A stretch of DNA of 64,000 nucleotides from Micromonosporaceae bacterium KJ-029 (GCA_005402585.1 BIFP01000052.1:124001-188000); one strand, 5' to 3'; positions 17,742 through 27,795 are shown, counted from the first letter of the stretch. The notes: generated from the letters alone by a model not told the origin. Numbers and translations are program-made.

Positions 17742-19388
17742 ATGGCCGAGCTGACCATCTCGACGGAGGACATCCGTGGCGCCCTGGAGCGCTACGTCTC
17801 CTCCTACTCGCCCGACGTCTCCCGTGAGGAGGTCGGCACCGTCGCCGACACCGGTGACGGCATCGCCCACGTCGAGGGTCTGCCCTCGACCATGACCAAT
17901 GAGCTGCTGGAGTTCGAGGACGGCACGCTCGGCGTGGCGCTGAACCTCGACGTCCGGGAGATCGGTGTCGTCGTCCTCGGCGACTACTCCGGTCTTGAAG
18001 AGGGCCAGCGCGTCAAGCGCACCGGCCGGGTGCTCTCGGTGCCGATCGGTGACGCCTTCCTGGGTCGCGTGGTCAACGCGCTCGGCCAGCCGATCGACGG
18101 CCTCGGCGACATCGCCGACGAGGGCTACCGGGAGCTTGAGCTCCAGGCCCCGAACGTGATGGCGCGGCAGTCCGTTTCCGAGCCGATGCAGACCGGCATC
18201 AAGGCCATCGACGCGATGACCCCGATCGGTCGGGGCCAGCGGCAGCTGATCATCGGTGACCGCAAGACCGGTAAGACCACGGTCGCCCTGGACACCATCC
18301 TCAACCAGCGGGAGAACTGGGCCTCCGGCGACCCGAAGAAGCAGGTCCGCTGCATCTACGTCGCCATCGGCCAGAAGGCCTCCACGATCGCCTCCATCAA
18401 GGGCCAGCTGGAGGAGGCGGGCGCGATGGAGTACACCACCATCGTCGCCTCCCCGGCGTCCGACCCGGCCGGCTTCAAGTACCTCGCCCCGTACACCGGC
18501 TCGGCCATCGGCCAGCACTGGATGTACGCCGGCAAGCACGTGCTGATCGTCTTCGACGACCTGAGCAAGCAGGCCGAGGCGTACCGGGCCGTGTCGCTGC
18601 TGCTGCGCCGCCCGCCGGGCCGTGAGGCGTACCCGGGTGACGTCTTCTACCTGCACTCCCGGCTGCTGGAGCGCTGCGCGAAGCTCTCCGACGAGATGGG
18701 CGGCGGCTCGATGACCGGCCTGCCGATCATCGAGACGAAGGCCAACGACATCTCGGCCTTCATCCCGACCAACGTCATCTCGATCACCGACGGCCAGATC
18801 TTCCTGGAGACCGACCTGTTCAACCAGGGCGTCCGGCCGGCCATCAACGTCGGCACCTCGGTCTCCCGGGTCGGTGGCGCGGCGCAGGTGAAGCCGATGA
18901 AGAAGGTCTCCGGTTCGCTGCGGCTGAACCTGGCCCAGTACCGCGAGCTGGAGGCGTTCGCCGCCTTCGCCTCGGACCTGGACAAGGCCTCCCGCGCCCA
19001 GCTGGACCGCGGTGCCCGCCTGGTGGAGCTGCTCAAGCAGCCGAACTACTCGCCGTACCCGGTGCAGGACCAGGTCGTGGCGGTGTGGGCCGGCACCGAG
19101 GGCAAGCTGGACGACATTCCGGTCGGTGACGTCCGGCGCTTCGAGACGCAGTTCCTGGAGCACCTGCGGCGCAAGCACAACGCCACGCTCCAGGCGATCG
19201 CCGACAACAAGTGGGACGACGAGATCATCGCCACCCTCGACGCGGCCGTCACGGAGTTCAAGCAGGGCTTCCTCGGCCGCGAGGACGAGCGCACGATCAA
19301 CGAGGCGCCGGCGACGCCGCTGGAGGGCGAGGCCGAGCACGAGACGGTCACCCGCTACAGCGGTGGGGCCCCGGCCGAGAAGCGTTAG
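17742..19388 (+). CDS. atpA: F0F1 ATP synthase subunit alpha
   Basis: Nucleotide-binding, non-catalytic F1 subunit of 548 residues. The P-loop GDRKTGKTTV is at about 170-179 and the arginine-finger region LLLRRPPGREAYPGDVFYLH is intact. A C-terminal extension of about 35 residues beyond the E. coli protein resembles the extension known from actinobacteria. The ATG follows AAGGAAGCAGAGG; a 92-nt gap separates it from atpH. Confidence 0.97.
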   Translation: MAELTISTEDIRGALERYVSSYSPDVSREEVGTVADTGDGIAHVEGLPSTMTNELLEFEDGTLGVALNLDVREIGVVVLGDYSGLEEGQRVKRTGRVLSVPIGDAFLGRVVNALGQPIDGLGDIADEGYRELELQAPNVMARQSVSEPMQTGIKAIDAMTPIGRGQRQLIIGDRKTGKTTVALDTILNQRENWASGDPKKQVRCIYVAIGQKASTIASIKGQLEEAGAMEYTTIVASPASDPAGFKYLAPYTGSAIGQHWMYAGKHVLIVFDDLSKQAEAYRAVSLLLRRPPGREAYPGDVFYLHSRLLERCAKLSDEMGGGSMTGLPIIETKANDISAFIPTNVISITDGQIFLETDLFNQGVRPAINVGTSVSRVGGAAQVKPMKKVSGSLRLNLAQYRELEAFAAFASDLDKASRAQLDRGARLVELLKQPNYSPYPVQDQVVAVWAGTEGKLDDIPVGDVRRFETQFLEHLRRKHNATLQAIADNKWDDEIIATLDAAVTEFKQGFLGREDERTINEAPATPLEGEAEHETVTRYSGGAPAEKR

Positions 19389-19397
19389 GGCCGGGCC

Positions 19398-20335
19398 ATG
19401 GCGGCGCAGGTACGTGTTCTTCGTCAACGTATTCGCTCGGCGAAGGGGATGAAGAAGATCACCAAGGCGATGGAGCTCGTGGCGACGAGCCGGATCGCCA
19501 AGGCCCAGGCCCGGGTGGGGGCGTCCCTGCCGTACGCCCGGGCCATCACCGGCGTCCTCACGGCGCTGGCGTCCAACGCGCGGATCGATCACCCGATGCT
19601 CACCCCGCGCGAGCGGGTGCGCCGGGCGGGCGTGCTGCTGGTGACCGCCGACCGTGGTCTGGCCGGTGGCTACAGCTCCAACGCCATCAAGACGGCGGAG
19701 TCGCTGATCGCCCGGCTCCAGGCCGACGGCAAGCAGCCGGTGCTCTACGTCATCGGGCGTAAGGGCGTGTCGTTCTACCGGTTCCGCAACCGGCCGATCG
19801 AGGCCAGCTGGACGGGCTTCTCCGAGCAGCCGTCGTTCGCCGACGCCCGCGAGGTGGGCCAGACGCTGATCAAGGCGTTCACGGCCGGCGCGGACGACGT
19901 CGACGGCGACCCCGGCGAGGACGGGGTGCTCGGCGTGGACGAGTTGCACATCGTCTACACCGAGTTCAAATCGCTGATGACCCAGACCCCGATCACCCGG
20001 ATCATCGGGCCGTTGCAGGTCGAGGAGCGGCCCCGGTCGGAGGCGGCGCCCGGCGCACTGCCGGACTACGACTTCGAGCCGGACCCGGAGGCGCTGCTCG
20101 ACGCGCTGCTGCCGAAGTACATCAACACGCGGATCTACGCGGCGTTGCTGGAGTCGGCGGCGAGCGAGTCGGCGGCCCGGCGGCGGGCGATGAAGAGCGC
20201 CACGGACAACGCCGAAGAGATGATCGACAAGTACACCCGTGAGATGAACTCGGCCCGCCAGGCCGGGATCACCCAGGAGATCAGTGAGATCGTCGGCGGC
20301 GCGAACGCGCTGGCCGCGTCGGGAAGTGAAGTGTG

Positions 20336-20336
<1 letters not shown>
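19398..20336 (+). CDS. atpG: F0F1 ATP synthase subunit gamma
   Basis: The central rotor shaft, 312 residues, with long N- and C-terminal helices for the coiled coil. A loop rich in Asp/Gly (GADDVDGDPGEDGVLGVD, about 157-174) is absent from E. coli gamma and resembles the actinobacterial gamma loop described in mycobacteria. The stop overlaps the atpD start. Confidence 0.96.
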
Positions 20337-21772
<1,436 letters not shown>

Positions 21773-21783
21773 CCCTTCGACAC

Positions 21784-21830
21784 GAACGGAAGAAGGCCGC
21801 CCCGGTAACCGCCGGGGCGGCCTTCCGTTC
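21784..21830 (+). terminator. Strong hairpin terminator after atpD
   Basis: GAACGGA (21784-21790) plus AGGCCGCCCCGG (21794-21805) pair with CCGGGGCGGCCT (21812-21823) plus TCCGTTC (21824-21830), giving a 19-bp stem with a 3-nt bulge and a 6-nt loop. It begins 11 nt after the atpD stop and should end the atpB-D transcript before atpC. Confidence 0.85.
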
Positions 21831-21995
21831 ATCTTCAGGACGTACTATGCCGCTGCCCGGTTCCCACGGTCGGCGATTGCGCCGTCCGCGAGATACCGTC
21901 TAGCCACGCTCATGCGCCGATGAGCGGCGATCGATTTCAACCATTCGGCTACGCGCGCCCGTATCTCCCAACGGGTGTGACGAACGGAGACGCAG

Positions 21996-23150
21996 GTGGG
22001 TAAGGCCGGCAGGGGCGGCAAGCGCGGTGCGCGTAGTGGAAAACCATCGATGTGGAAGGGTGTGCCCGGCTGGGCGCGGTTCTGCACGATCTTCGGCGTG
22101 GTCCTGATGATGCTCAGCGGAACGTCGCTGGTCGGCGCCGAGGCGCTGATGGCCCGGTACGAGGGCGCGGTCGGCAAGGCGGACCTCTTCGGCGACGAGG
22201 CGGCCGGCGCCAGCGAGCGCAAGAGCGACATCAAGGGCCCGCTCAACATCCTGCTGGTCGGCATCGATCCGCGTGACGAGGACACCCCGCCGCTGAGCGA
22301 CGCCATCATGATCCTGCACGTGCCGAAGGAGATGGACCGGGCGTACCTCTTCTCCCTGCCGCGTGACCTCTACGTCGACATCCCGGCGTTCCCCAAGGCG
22401 GAGTTCAACGGCTCCACCACCAAGCTGAACGCCGCGATGTCCTTCGGCAGTCGGGTTCCCGGCGGAAAGCCGGACGCGGCACGCGGCTTCGAACTGCTCG
22501 CCATCACCGCGCAGCGGGTCACCGGGATCAAGCGCTTCGACGCCGGGGCGATCATCAACTTCTCGGGCTTCCAGAAGATCGTCGATGCCATGGGTGGCGT
22601 CACAATGAACATCGAGCGGGAGGTCCGCTCCGAGCACCGCGAGCCGGACGGCAAGCACCGTAAGGGCAACCCCAACGGCAAGGGCTACATCGGGCCGCAG
22701 GCGGTCTACCCGAAGGGCAAGCAGCATCTCAAGGGCTGGCAGGCGCTGGACTACGTCCGCCAGCGCTACCCTTCGAGCGGTGTCCTCGACGGTGACTACG
22801 GCCGGCAGCGGCACCAGCAGCAGTTCGTCAAGGCGATGGCGAGCCAGGCGTTCAGCGCCGACGTGGTGACCAACCCGGTGAAGCTGGACAAGGTGCTCCG
22901 GGCGGCGGGCGAGTCGCTGATCTTCAACGGTCGGGGCCACAGCGTGGTCGACTTCGGTCTCGCGCTCAAGGACATCCGCCCCGGCAACATCCAGATGATC
23001 AAGCTGCCGGGCGGCGGTGTCAACGACCACGCCGGCAAATACCTCGGTGAGAAGTTCGTGCCCGAGGTCGAGGACTTCTTCGTCGCCCTGGAGAAGGAGC
23101 TACTGGATCCGTTCCTGCTCGAACATCCCAAGTTCGTGAACAAGGGCTGA
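21996..23150 (+). CDS. LytR-CpsA-Psr (LCP) family cell-wall ligase
   Basis: A 384-residue membrane-anchored LCP protein. Members attach glycopolymers from lipid carriers to peptidoglycan outside the membrane. There is a basic cytoplasmic N-terminus, one transmembrane segment (about 27-50) and the LCP domain with NILLVGIDPRDEDTPPLSDA (about 84-103) and the catalytic-site SLPRDLYVDIP (about 118-128), whose Arg-Asp pair contacts the lipid pyrophosphate in known structures. The GTG start has GGAG 9 nt upstream. It stands between atpD and atpC, which are adjacent in most bacteria. Confidence 0.9.
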   Translation: MGKAGRGGKRGARSGKPSMWKGVPGWARFCTIFGVVLMMLSGTSLVGAEALMARYEGAVGKADLFGDEAAGASERKSDIKGPLNILLVGIDPRDEDTPPLSDAIMILHVPKEMDRAYLFSLPRDLYVDIPAFPKAEFNGSTTKLNAAMSFGSRVPGGKPDAARGFELLAITAQRVTGIKRFDAGAIINFSGFQKIVDAMGGVTMNIEREVRSEHREPDGKHRKGNPNGKGYIGPQAVYPKGKQHLKGWQALDYVRQRYPSSGVLDGDYGRQRHQQQFVKAMASQAFSADVVTNPVKLDKVLRAAGESLIFNGRGHSVVDFGLALKDIRPGNIQMIKLPGGGVNDHAGKYLGEKFVPEVEDFFVALEKELLDPFLLEHPKFVNKG

Positions 23151-23239
23151 TCGTGACGTGGGTCTCGGCACCCGCATGAAGAACAGGTCAGCGGCGGGAC
23201 TAGACTTTCCCCAATCCGCCGCCTCAACAAGGAGACAGC

Positions 23240-23524
23240 GTGGCACAGCAGCTTCACGTCCAGCTCGTGGCCGTCGAGGAGAAGGTCTGGTCGGGCGAGG
23301 CCGAGATGGTCATGGCCCGGACGACCGAGGGTGAGCTGGGTGTGCTGCCGGGGCACGCGCCGCTGCTCGGCCAGCTCGCCGAGCCCGGGCAGGTACGCAT
23401 CAAGCTTCCCGGTGGCGAGCAGGTCGCCTACGACGTGGCCGGCGGCTTCCTGTCGGTGAGCGATCGGGGCGTAACCGTGCTGGCCGAGACCGCGACCCCG
23501 GCCTCCGCCGCTCAGGGCAGCTGA
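23240..23524 (+). CDS. atpC: F0F1 ATP synthase subunit epsilon, short form
   Basis: Epsilon couples gamma to the c-ring. The N-terminal beta-sandwich is complete (MARTTEGELGVLPGHAPLLG, about 26-45), but the protein stops at 94 residues after TVLAETATPASAAQGS. The C-terminal helical hairpin that regulates ATP hydrolysis in E. coli and that is present in Streptomyces and mycobacterial proteins (about 120 or more residues) is missing. The GTG start has AAGGAGACAGC upstream. It is separated from atpD by a terminator and an LCP gene, so it needs its own promoter or read-through. Confidence 0.93.
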   Translation: MAQQLHVQLVAVEEKVWSGEAEMVMARTTEGELGVLPGHAPLLGQLAEPGQVRIKLPGGEQVAYDVAGGFLSVSDRGVTVLAETATPASAAQGS

Positions 23525-23536
23525 GCCGAACCGCCG

Positions 23537-23992
23537 ATGGAGATCGTCGAAGGGATCGGAATCGGCTTCGCCGTGATCCTCGGCGCGATCCTGTTTCTCT
23601 TCCTCAGGCGGGCCATCGTCACCCGTAGCGGAGGCATCATCCGGCTCAGCGTCCGGACCTCCACCATGCTCGACGGCCGCGGCTGGGCGCCCGGCTTCGG
23701 CCGGTTCGTCGGCGACGAACTCCGCTGGTACCGGCTGGTCAGTTTCGCCGTACGACCCAAGCGGGTGCTGTCCCGCGAGGGCTTGACCGTGGAGCGACGG
23801 CGGTTGCCGGAAGGGCAGGAACAGATGTCCATGCCGGCTGACTGGGTCATCCTCCGCTGTACCAGTCGACACGCTCCGGTCGAGATCGCCATGGCACGAT
23901 CCACCGTCACCGGATTCCTCTCCTGGCTCGAGGCCGCCCCTCCGGGGGCGGTCTCGCCACGTGTGGCCTCCCAAGACTGGCCCGCCGCCTGA
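23537..23992 (+). CDS. DUF2550 family membrane protein
   Basis: A 151-residue protein with one N-terminal hydrophobic segment (about 7-25) followed by a soluble domain containing RGWAPGFGRFVGDELRWYR and VSRVLSREGL-like strands, the pattern of the actinobacterial DUF2550 family. It regularly follows atpC in actinomycetes. The function is unknown; a role near the ATP synthase or cell envelope is inferred only from conserved position. It starts 12 nt after the atpC stop. Confidence 0.8.
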   Translation: MEIVEGIGIGFAVILGAILFLFLRRAIVTRSGGIIRLSVRTSTMLDGRGWAPGFGRFVGDELRWYRLVSFAVRPKRVLSREGLTVERRRLPEGQEQMSMPADWVILRCTSRHAPVEIAMARSTVTGFLSWLEAAPPGAVSPRVASQDWPAA

Positions 23993-24005
23993 CTCTCGCT
24001 GTTCC

Positions 24006-24094
24006 GGTGGTCCCTGTTGTCGGGTGGGTCCCTGGTTTCGGTGGTCCCTGTTGTCGGGTGGGTCCCTGGTTTCGGTGGTCCCCGTTGTCGGGTG
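24006..24094 (+). repeat. 34-bp tandem repeat, 2.6 copies
   Basis: Units starting at 24006, 24040 and 24074 repeat GGTGGTCCCTGTTGTCGGGT and the following 14 bases with period 34. Each unit is itself two related 17-bp halves. The third copy is partial and runs into the hairpin at 24092. No coding capacity is seen. Confidence 0.85.
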
Positions 24095-24159
24095 TGGCCC
24101 GCCGTGCCCGGCTCCGGGCGGTCAGGCTTGATCCCTCCGCCGGGCACGGCGGGCCACAC
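24092..24159 (+). repeat. Structured repeat: 21-bp stem, conserved 26-nt loop (copy 1)
   Basis: A perfect 21-bp inverted repeat (24092-24112 with 24139-24159) encloses a 26-nt loop. The inner stem CGTGCCCGGC/GCCGGGCACG and the loop (GTCAGGCTTGATCCCT at its centre) recur in reverse orientation at 25285-25360. The outer stem sequence differs between the copies but is base-paired in both. Confidence 0.85.
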
Positions 24160-24586
24160 CCGCGTCGTGCGTGGGCTCCGCCCGGATGTGCCGGCTGGCC
24201 CGTCCCGAGGCGGTTACCGGCTCGTCGCCAGTTGGCGGCGTTCGGTGAAGCTTGCCCGGTTCTTCGCTCGAAGGCTGCGTCACCGGTTTGCGGTCTGTGG
24301 GGTGGTGTCCGGTTCTGTCGGGTGGGGTGGGGCGTCGCTGGGCGGAATTGAGGGTGGGCCGGGGGCGTTGGAGATCCCTGAATGAACGAGGAAGCGCCCG
24401 CGGAGGCGGGTGGCCGGGGCCCGGAATGATGGTGGGCCGCCGGTCGTTACACATGGTCCCGGCGCCGCGAAGAGGGCCTTGCCCCGCGCGCTGGATGCCC
24501 CCCTTTCTTCGAGCGCCTGACGGTGCTTGCGCACGCGATTCCGACCCCCGTCGGCGCGTGCGCCAACCCCCGAATGGAGCTTCGTC
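24160..24586 (+). other. Non-coding stretch before secreted protein gene
   Basis: About 430 bases with no convincing gene. Just before the coding start, GCGCACGCG (24533-24541) and CGCGTGCGC (24554-24562) pair around an inner CCGAC/GTCGG stem, giving a strong hairpin that ends about 25 nt before the ATG at 24587. I considered a cyclic-di-AMP (ydaO-type) riboswitch, because such switches precede actinomycete wall-hydrolase genes, but I could not recognise its conserved sequence blocks. Confidence 0.45.
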
Positions 24587-25174
24587 ATGAACACGATCTT
24601 CCGTAAGACCGTTCTTGGTGTTGCCGGTCTGGCCTTCGCCGGTGGTGTGTTCGCCGGTCCGATCGCCGCTCACGCCGACGCCGCCCCGGTTTCCGGCAAC
24701 CTGGTTGCCACCGTGCAGGCCGACAAGCCGGACAGCGCCAAGCTGATCCCGCACGGTGTGCAGGGTGCGCAGTCGAAGATCGACCTGAACGACGAGCAGG
24801 TTTCGAACGCGAAGGCGATCATCGCCGCGACCAAGAAGGCGGGCCTGCCCGAGCGGGCTGCGGTGGTGTCGATCGCGACCAGCCTGCAGGAGTCGAAGCT
24901 GGAGAACCTGGGCCACCTGGGTGACCGCAACGACCATGACTCGCTGGGCCTGTTCCAGCAGCGGCCGTCCAGCGGTTGGGGTAGCCCGGAGCAGATCACC
25001 GACCCCGAGTACTCGACCCTGGCCTTCCTCAAGGGCCTCAAGCAGGTCGACGGGTGGCAGGACCTGCCGCTGACCGAGGCCGCCCAGACCGTGCAGGTCT
25101 CGGCCTACCCGGACGCCTACGCCCAGTGGGAGCAGCAGGCCGCCGACCTGGTCGCCAACTACTGGAACAGCTGA
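24587..25174 (+). CDS. Secreted lysozyme/transglycosylase-like protein
   Basis: A 195-residue exported protein. A Sec signal peptide (MNTIFRKTVLGVAGLAFAGG..., cleavage likely after AHA at about residue 30) precedes a domain with SIATSLQESKLENL, DHDSLGLFQQRPSSGWG and WQDLPLTEAAQTVQ. These blocks occur in actinobacterial lysozyme-like and soluble transglycosylase-like domains, in which the glutamate of LQES (about 102) would be the acid catalyst. Activity on peptidoglycan is therefore inferred. It is flanked on both sides by inverted copies of the structured hairpin repeat. Confidence 0.75.
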   Translation: MNTIFRKTVLGVAGLAFAGGVFAGPIAAHADAAPVSGNLVATVQADKPDSAKLIPHGVQGAQSKIDLNDEQVSNAKAIIAATKKAGLPERAAVVSIATSLQESKLENLGHLGDRNDHDSLGLFQQRPSSGWGSPEQITDPEYSTLAFLKGLKQVDGWQDLPLTEAAQTVQVSAYPDAYAQWEQQAADLVANYWNS

Positions 25175-25284
25175 CACCCACAGAACACCCCAGACCAGCT
25201 GGCCGGCACCCACAAGGGTGCCGGCCAGCACCCTTCCCAAGACCACACGATCAGCCTGATCGGGCGCGCGGGGCCCACCACGAC

Positions 25285-25360
25285 GGGGCTGGGGGCGAGC
25301 GTGCCCGGCGCAGGGATCAAGCCTGACCGCCCGGAGCCGGGCACGGTCGCCCCCAGCCCC
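25285..25360 (-). repeat. Structured repeat, inverted copy 2
   Basis: A 25-bp stem with one G-G mismatch (25285-25309 with 25336-25360) closes a 26-nt loop that is the reverse complement of the loop at 24113-24138 with one change. The inner stem CGTGCCCGGC/GCCGGGCACG is identical to copy 1. It lies between the converging lysozyme-like and VOC genes, where it could also end transcripts from both sides. Confidence 0.85.
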
Positions 25361-25385
25361 AAACCGCAACCACGAAAAACCCAGA

Positions 25386-25799
25386 TCAGGAAGAAACCAG
25401 CTCCACCTCGTACCCCTGCCCGTCGGCCAGGTAGCCGGCATAGGTGTCGGGGCCGCCGGCGTGCGGGTGGCGGTCGGTGAAGAGCAGTTCCCAGCCGTAC
25501 CCCGGAGCCTGCGCGACCAGCCGGTCCACGGCGGCGGGTGGGCCGGCATGGAAGGCCAGGTGGTTGAGGCCGGGGGCGAGCCGGTCGTGCCGCCGGCCGG
25601 ACAGCGCGGGTGACTCCTCCAGTACCAGGTACGTGGGGCCGAGCCGCCAGGAGCGGCCGGCCGGCCACTCCTGGAACGGGGACCAGCCCAACTCGCCGAG
25701 GAGCCAGCCCCAACTGCGCATCGCGGCGCCCAGGTCGGGTACCCAGACTTCCACGTGGTGCAGTGAACCGACGGTCACCGGCCTCCGCCCGGAACCCAT
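25386..25799 (-). CDS. VOC (glyoxalase-fold) family protein
   Basis: A 137-residue vicinal-oxygen-chelate protein with two half-domains. LHHVEVWVPDLGAAMRSWGW (about 13-32) carries the first metal-ligand-like histidine, LNHLAFHAG (about 79-87) the second, and GYEVELVSS at the C-terminus the glutamate. Substrate unknown. The ATG at 25799 has GGAG 8 nt upstream and overlaps the end of the adenosyltransferase gene by 25 nt, so the pair is probably co-transcribed. Confidence 0.8.
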   Translation of the reverse strand: MGSGRRPVTVGSLHHVEVWVPDLGAAMRSWGWLLGELGWSPFQEWPAGRSWRLGPTYLVLEESPALSGRRHDRLAPGLNHLAFHAGPPAAVDRLVAQAPGYGWELLFTDRHPHAGGPDTYAGYLADGQGYEVELVSS

Positions 25800-26347
25800 A
25801 GCACATCTCCGTCCGGATTTGCCGTTCTCGACAGAATGAAGAGCAGGTCCGACAGCCGGTTGAGATACTTTGCCGGGAGGTGGCTGGTCCGGTCGGGGTC
25901 GTGCGCGACGAGGGCCCACGCCGACCGCTCGGCGCGCCGGGCGATCGTCCGCGCCGCGTGCAGCAGCGCCGCGCCCGCGGTGCCGCCGGGGAGGATGAAG
26001 GAGTCGAGCTTGCTCAGGCGTGCGTTGTACTCGTCGCACCAGCCCTCTAGGCGCTCGACGTATTCCTCCGTAACCCGCAGCGGCGGGTACTTCGGGTCCG
26101 GTTCGACCGGGGTGGACAGGTCCGCCCCCACGTCGAACAGGTCGTTCTGGATCGGCCCGAGCACCGCCCGCAGTTCGTCGTCGAGCTGGCCCAGGGCGAG
26201 TGCCACCCCGATCGCGGCGTTGCACTCGTCGACGTCGGCGTACGCGGCGATCCGCGGATCGCTCTTCGGCACCTGCTCGTTGTTGCTCAGCCTGGTCATG
26301 CCGGCGTCGCCGGCCTTGGTGTAGATGCGCGTGAGGTGGACGGCCAT
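25775..26347 (-). CDS. ATP:cob(I)alamin adenosyltransferase, PduO type
   Basis: A 190-residue enzyme that makes adenosylcobalamin. The N-terminal TRIYTKAGDAGMTRLSN (about 5-21) is the ATP-binding signature of the PduO family (usually TRTGDxGxT), and RRAERSAWALVAHD matches the conserved RRAER block. Its product is the cofactor for the two B12 mutases in this window (ecm, icmA). The ATG at 26347 shares bases with the murA ATG on the opposite strand. TAGGCT 7 nt upstream may be the -10 box of a leaderless transcript. Confidence 0.9.
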   Translation of the reverse strand: MAVHLTRIYTKAGDAGMTRLSNNEQVPKSDPRIAAYADVDECNAAIGVALALGQLDDELRAVLGPIQNDLFDVGADLSTPVEPDPKYPPLRVTEEYVERLEGWCDEYNARLSKLDSFILPGGTAGAALLHAARTIARRAERSAWALVAHDPDRTSHLPAKYLNRLSDLLFILSRTANPDGDVLWVPGGGR

Positions 26348-27788
26348 GACGCACAGCCTACGGATACCGGACCTGACCATCCCGGCGCGACCGGCGGCGG
26401 GCACGGGCTGGTCCGCCGGGGTCGGTCCGGGCGACGCGGGTGACACCGCGGTCGCCGATGTCGACGTCATCCGGGTACGCGGCGGCGCCCGGCTCGCCGG
26501 CACCGTACACGTGGTCGGGGCGAAGAACTCGGCGCTGAAGCTGATGGCCGCCGCGCTGCTGGCCCCCGGCCGAAGCGTGATCACCAATGTCCCGCGGATC
26601 ACCGATATCGCCATCATGGGCGAGGTGCTGCGCCGCCTCGGCTGCGGCGTACGGTTCGACGCGGACGACCCGGTCGACCCGATGGTGGCGGTCGGCGGGG
26701 TGGCCCGGTCCCGGTCGGTCATCATCGACGTGCCCGAGCAGCCGGGCGTCGAGGCCGACTACGACCTGGTCCGCCGGCTGCGCGCGTCGATCTGTGTGCT
26801 CGGCCCGCTGCTGGCCCGACGCGGGTACGTCCGGGTGGCCCACCCGGGCGGGGACGCGATCGGCTCCCGCGGGCTGGACATGCACATCTCCGGGCTGACC
26901 CGGATGGGCGCCGACATCTCCGGCGAGCACGGTTTCGTGATCGCCTCCGCCTCCGACGGGTTGCACGGTGCGGAGATCGTGCTGGACTTCCCCAGCGTCG
27001 GGGCGACCGAGAACCTGGTCATGGCGGCGGTACTGGCCGACGGCACCACCGTGATCGAGAACGCCGCCCGCGAGCCCGAGATCGTGGACATCTGCACCAT
27101 GCTCCAGCGGATGGGCGCGCTGATCGAGGGCGAGGGCACGTCCACCATCACCATCGTCGGCGTACCCCGGTTGCAGCCGGTCCGGCACGCCACGGTGGGC
27201 GACCGGATCGTCGCCGGGACCTGGGCCTTCGCGGCGGCGATGACCCGCGGCGACGTCACCGTGACCGGCCTCGACCCCGCGTTCCTGGAGGTCGCGCTGG
27301 ACAAGGTGGTCTCGGCCGGTGGGCTGGTGGAGACCCGGGCGGACGCCTTCCGGGTACGCATGGACGACCGGCCCCGGGCGGTGGACGTGGTGACCCTGCC
27401 GTACCCGGGCTTCGCCACCGACCTGCTGCCTATGGCGATCGGGCTCGCCGCGCTCAGCGACGGCGCCTCGTTGATCACCGAGAACATCTTCGACGGCCGG
27501 TTCATGTTCGCCAACGAGATGATGCGGCTGGGCGCGGACATCAAGACCGACGGGCACCACGCGGTGGTGCGCGGCCGGGAGCGGCTCTCCGGCGCGCCGG
27601 TACGCGCCACCGACATCCGCGCCGGCGCAGGGCTGATCATCGCCGGGCTCTGCGCGGACGGAGCGACCGAGGTGTCCCACGTGCACCACGTCGACCGGGG
27701 CTATCCCGACTTCGTGGCCGACCTGCGGGCGCTCGGCATCGAGGTCGAGCGGGCCACCGCACCGGAGGAACCCGAACTGACCATCTGA
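26346..27788 (+). CDS. murA: UDP-GlcNAc 1-carboxyvinyltransferase (MurA)
   Basis: First committed enzyme of peptidoglycan synthesis, adding enolpyruvate to UDP-GlcNAc. Visible blocks are VVGAKNSALKLMAAALLA (about 59-76, with the catalytic lysine), the domain repeats GADISGEHG and PYPGFATDLLPM, and the C-terminal RAGAGLIIAGLCADG. The active-site loop, which usually carries the fosfomycin-sensitive cysteine, could not be placed with certainty here. The frame has no in-frame start between 26346 and the conserved core, so an N-terminal extension of about 45 residues is likely; GAGGTGG 6 nt before the ATG supports 26346. Confidence 0.93.
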   Translation: MTHSLRIPDLTIPARPAAGTGWSAGVGPGDAGDTAVADVDVIRVRGGARLAGTVHVVGAKNSALKLMAAALLAPGRSVITNVPRITDIAIMGEVLRRLGCGVRFDADDPVDPMVAVGGVARSRSVIIDVPEQPGVEADYDLVRRLRASICVLGPLLARRGYVRVAHPGGDAIGSRGLDMHISGLTRMGADISGEHGFVIASASDGLHGAEIVLDFPSVGATENLVMAAVLADGTTVIENAAREPEIVDICTMLQRMGALIEGEGTSTITIVGVPRLQPVRHATVGDRIVAGTWAFAAAMTRGDVTVTGLDPAFLEVALDKVVSAGGLVETRADAFRVRMDDRPRAVDVVTLPYPGFATDLLPMAIGLAALSDGASLITENIFDGRFMFANEMMRLGADIKTDGHHAVVRGRERLSGAPVRATDIRAGAGLIIAGLCADGATEVSHVHHVDRGYPDFVADLRALGIEVERATAPEEPELTI

Positions 27789-27795
27789 GCCACTC

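Noticed and set aside
24160..24586. Cyclic-di-AMP riboswitch upstream of the lysozyme-like gene
   Set aside because: The gene type is right, but I could not find the conserved sequence blocks; only a simple hairpin is supported.
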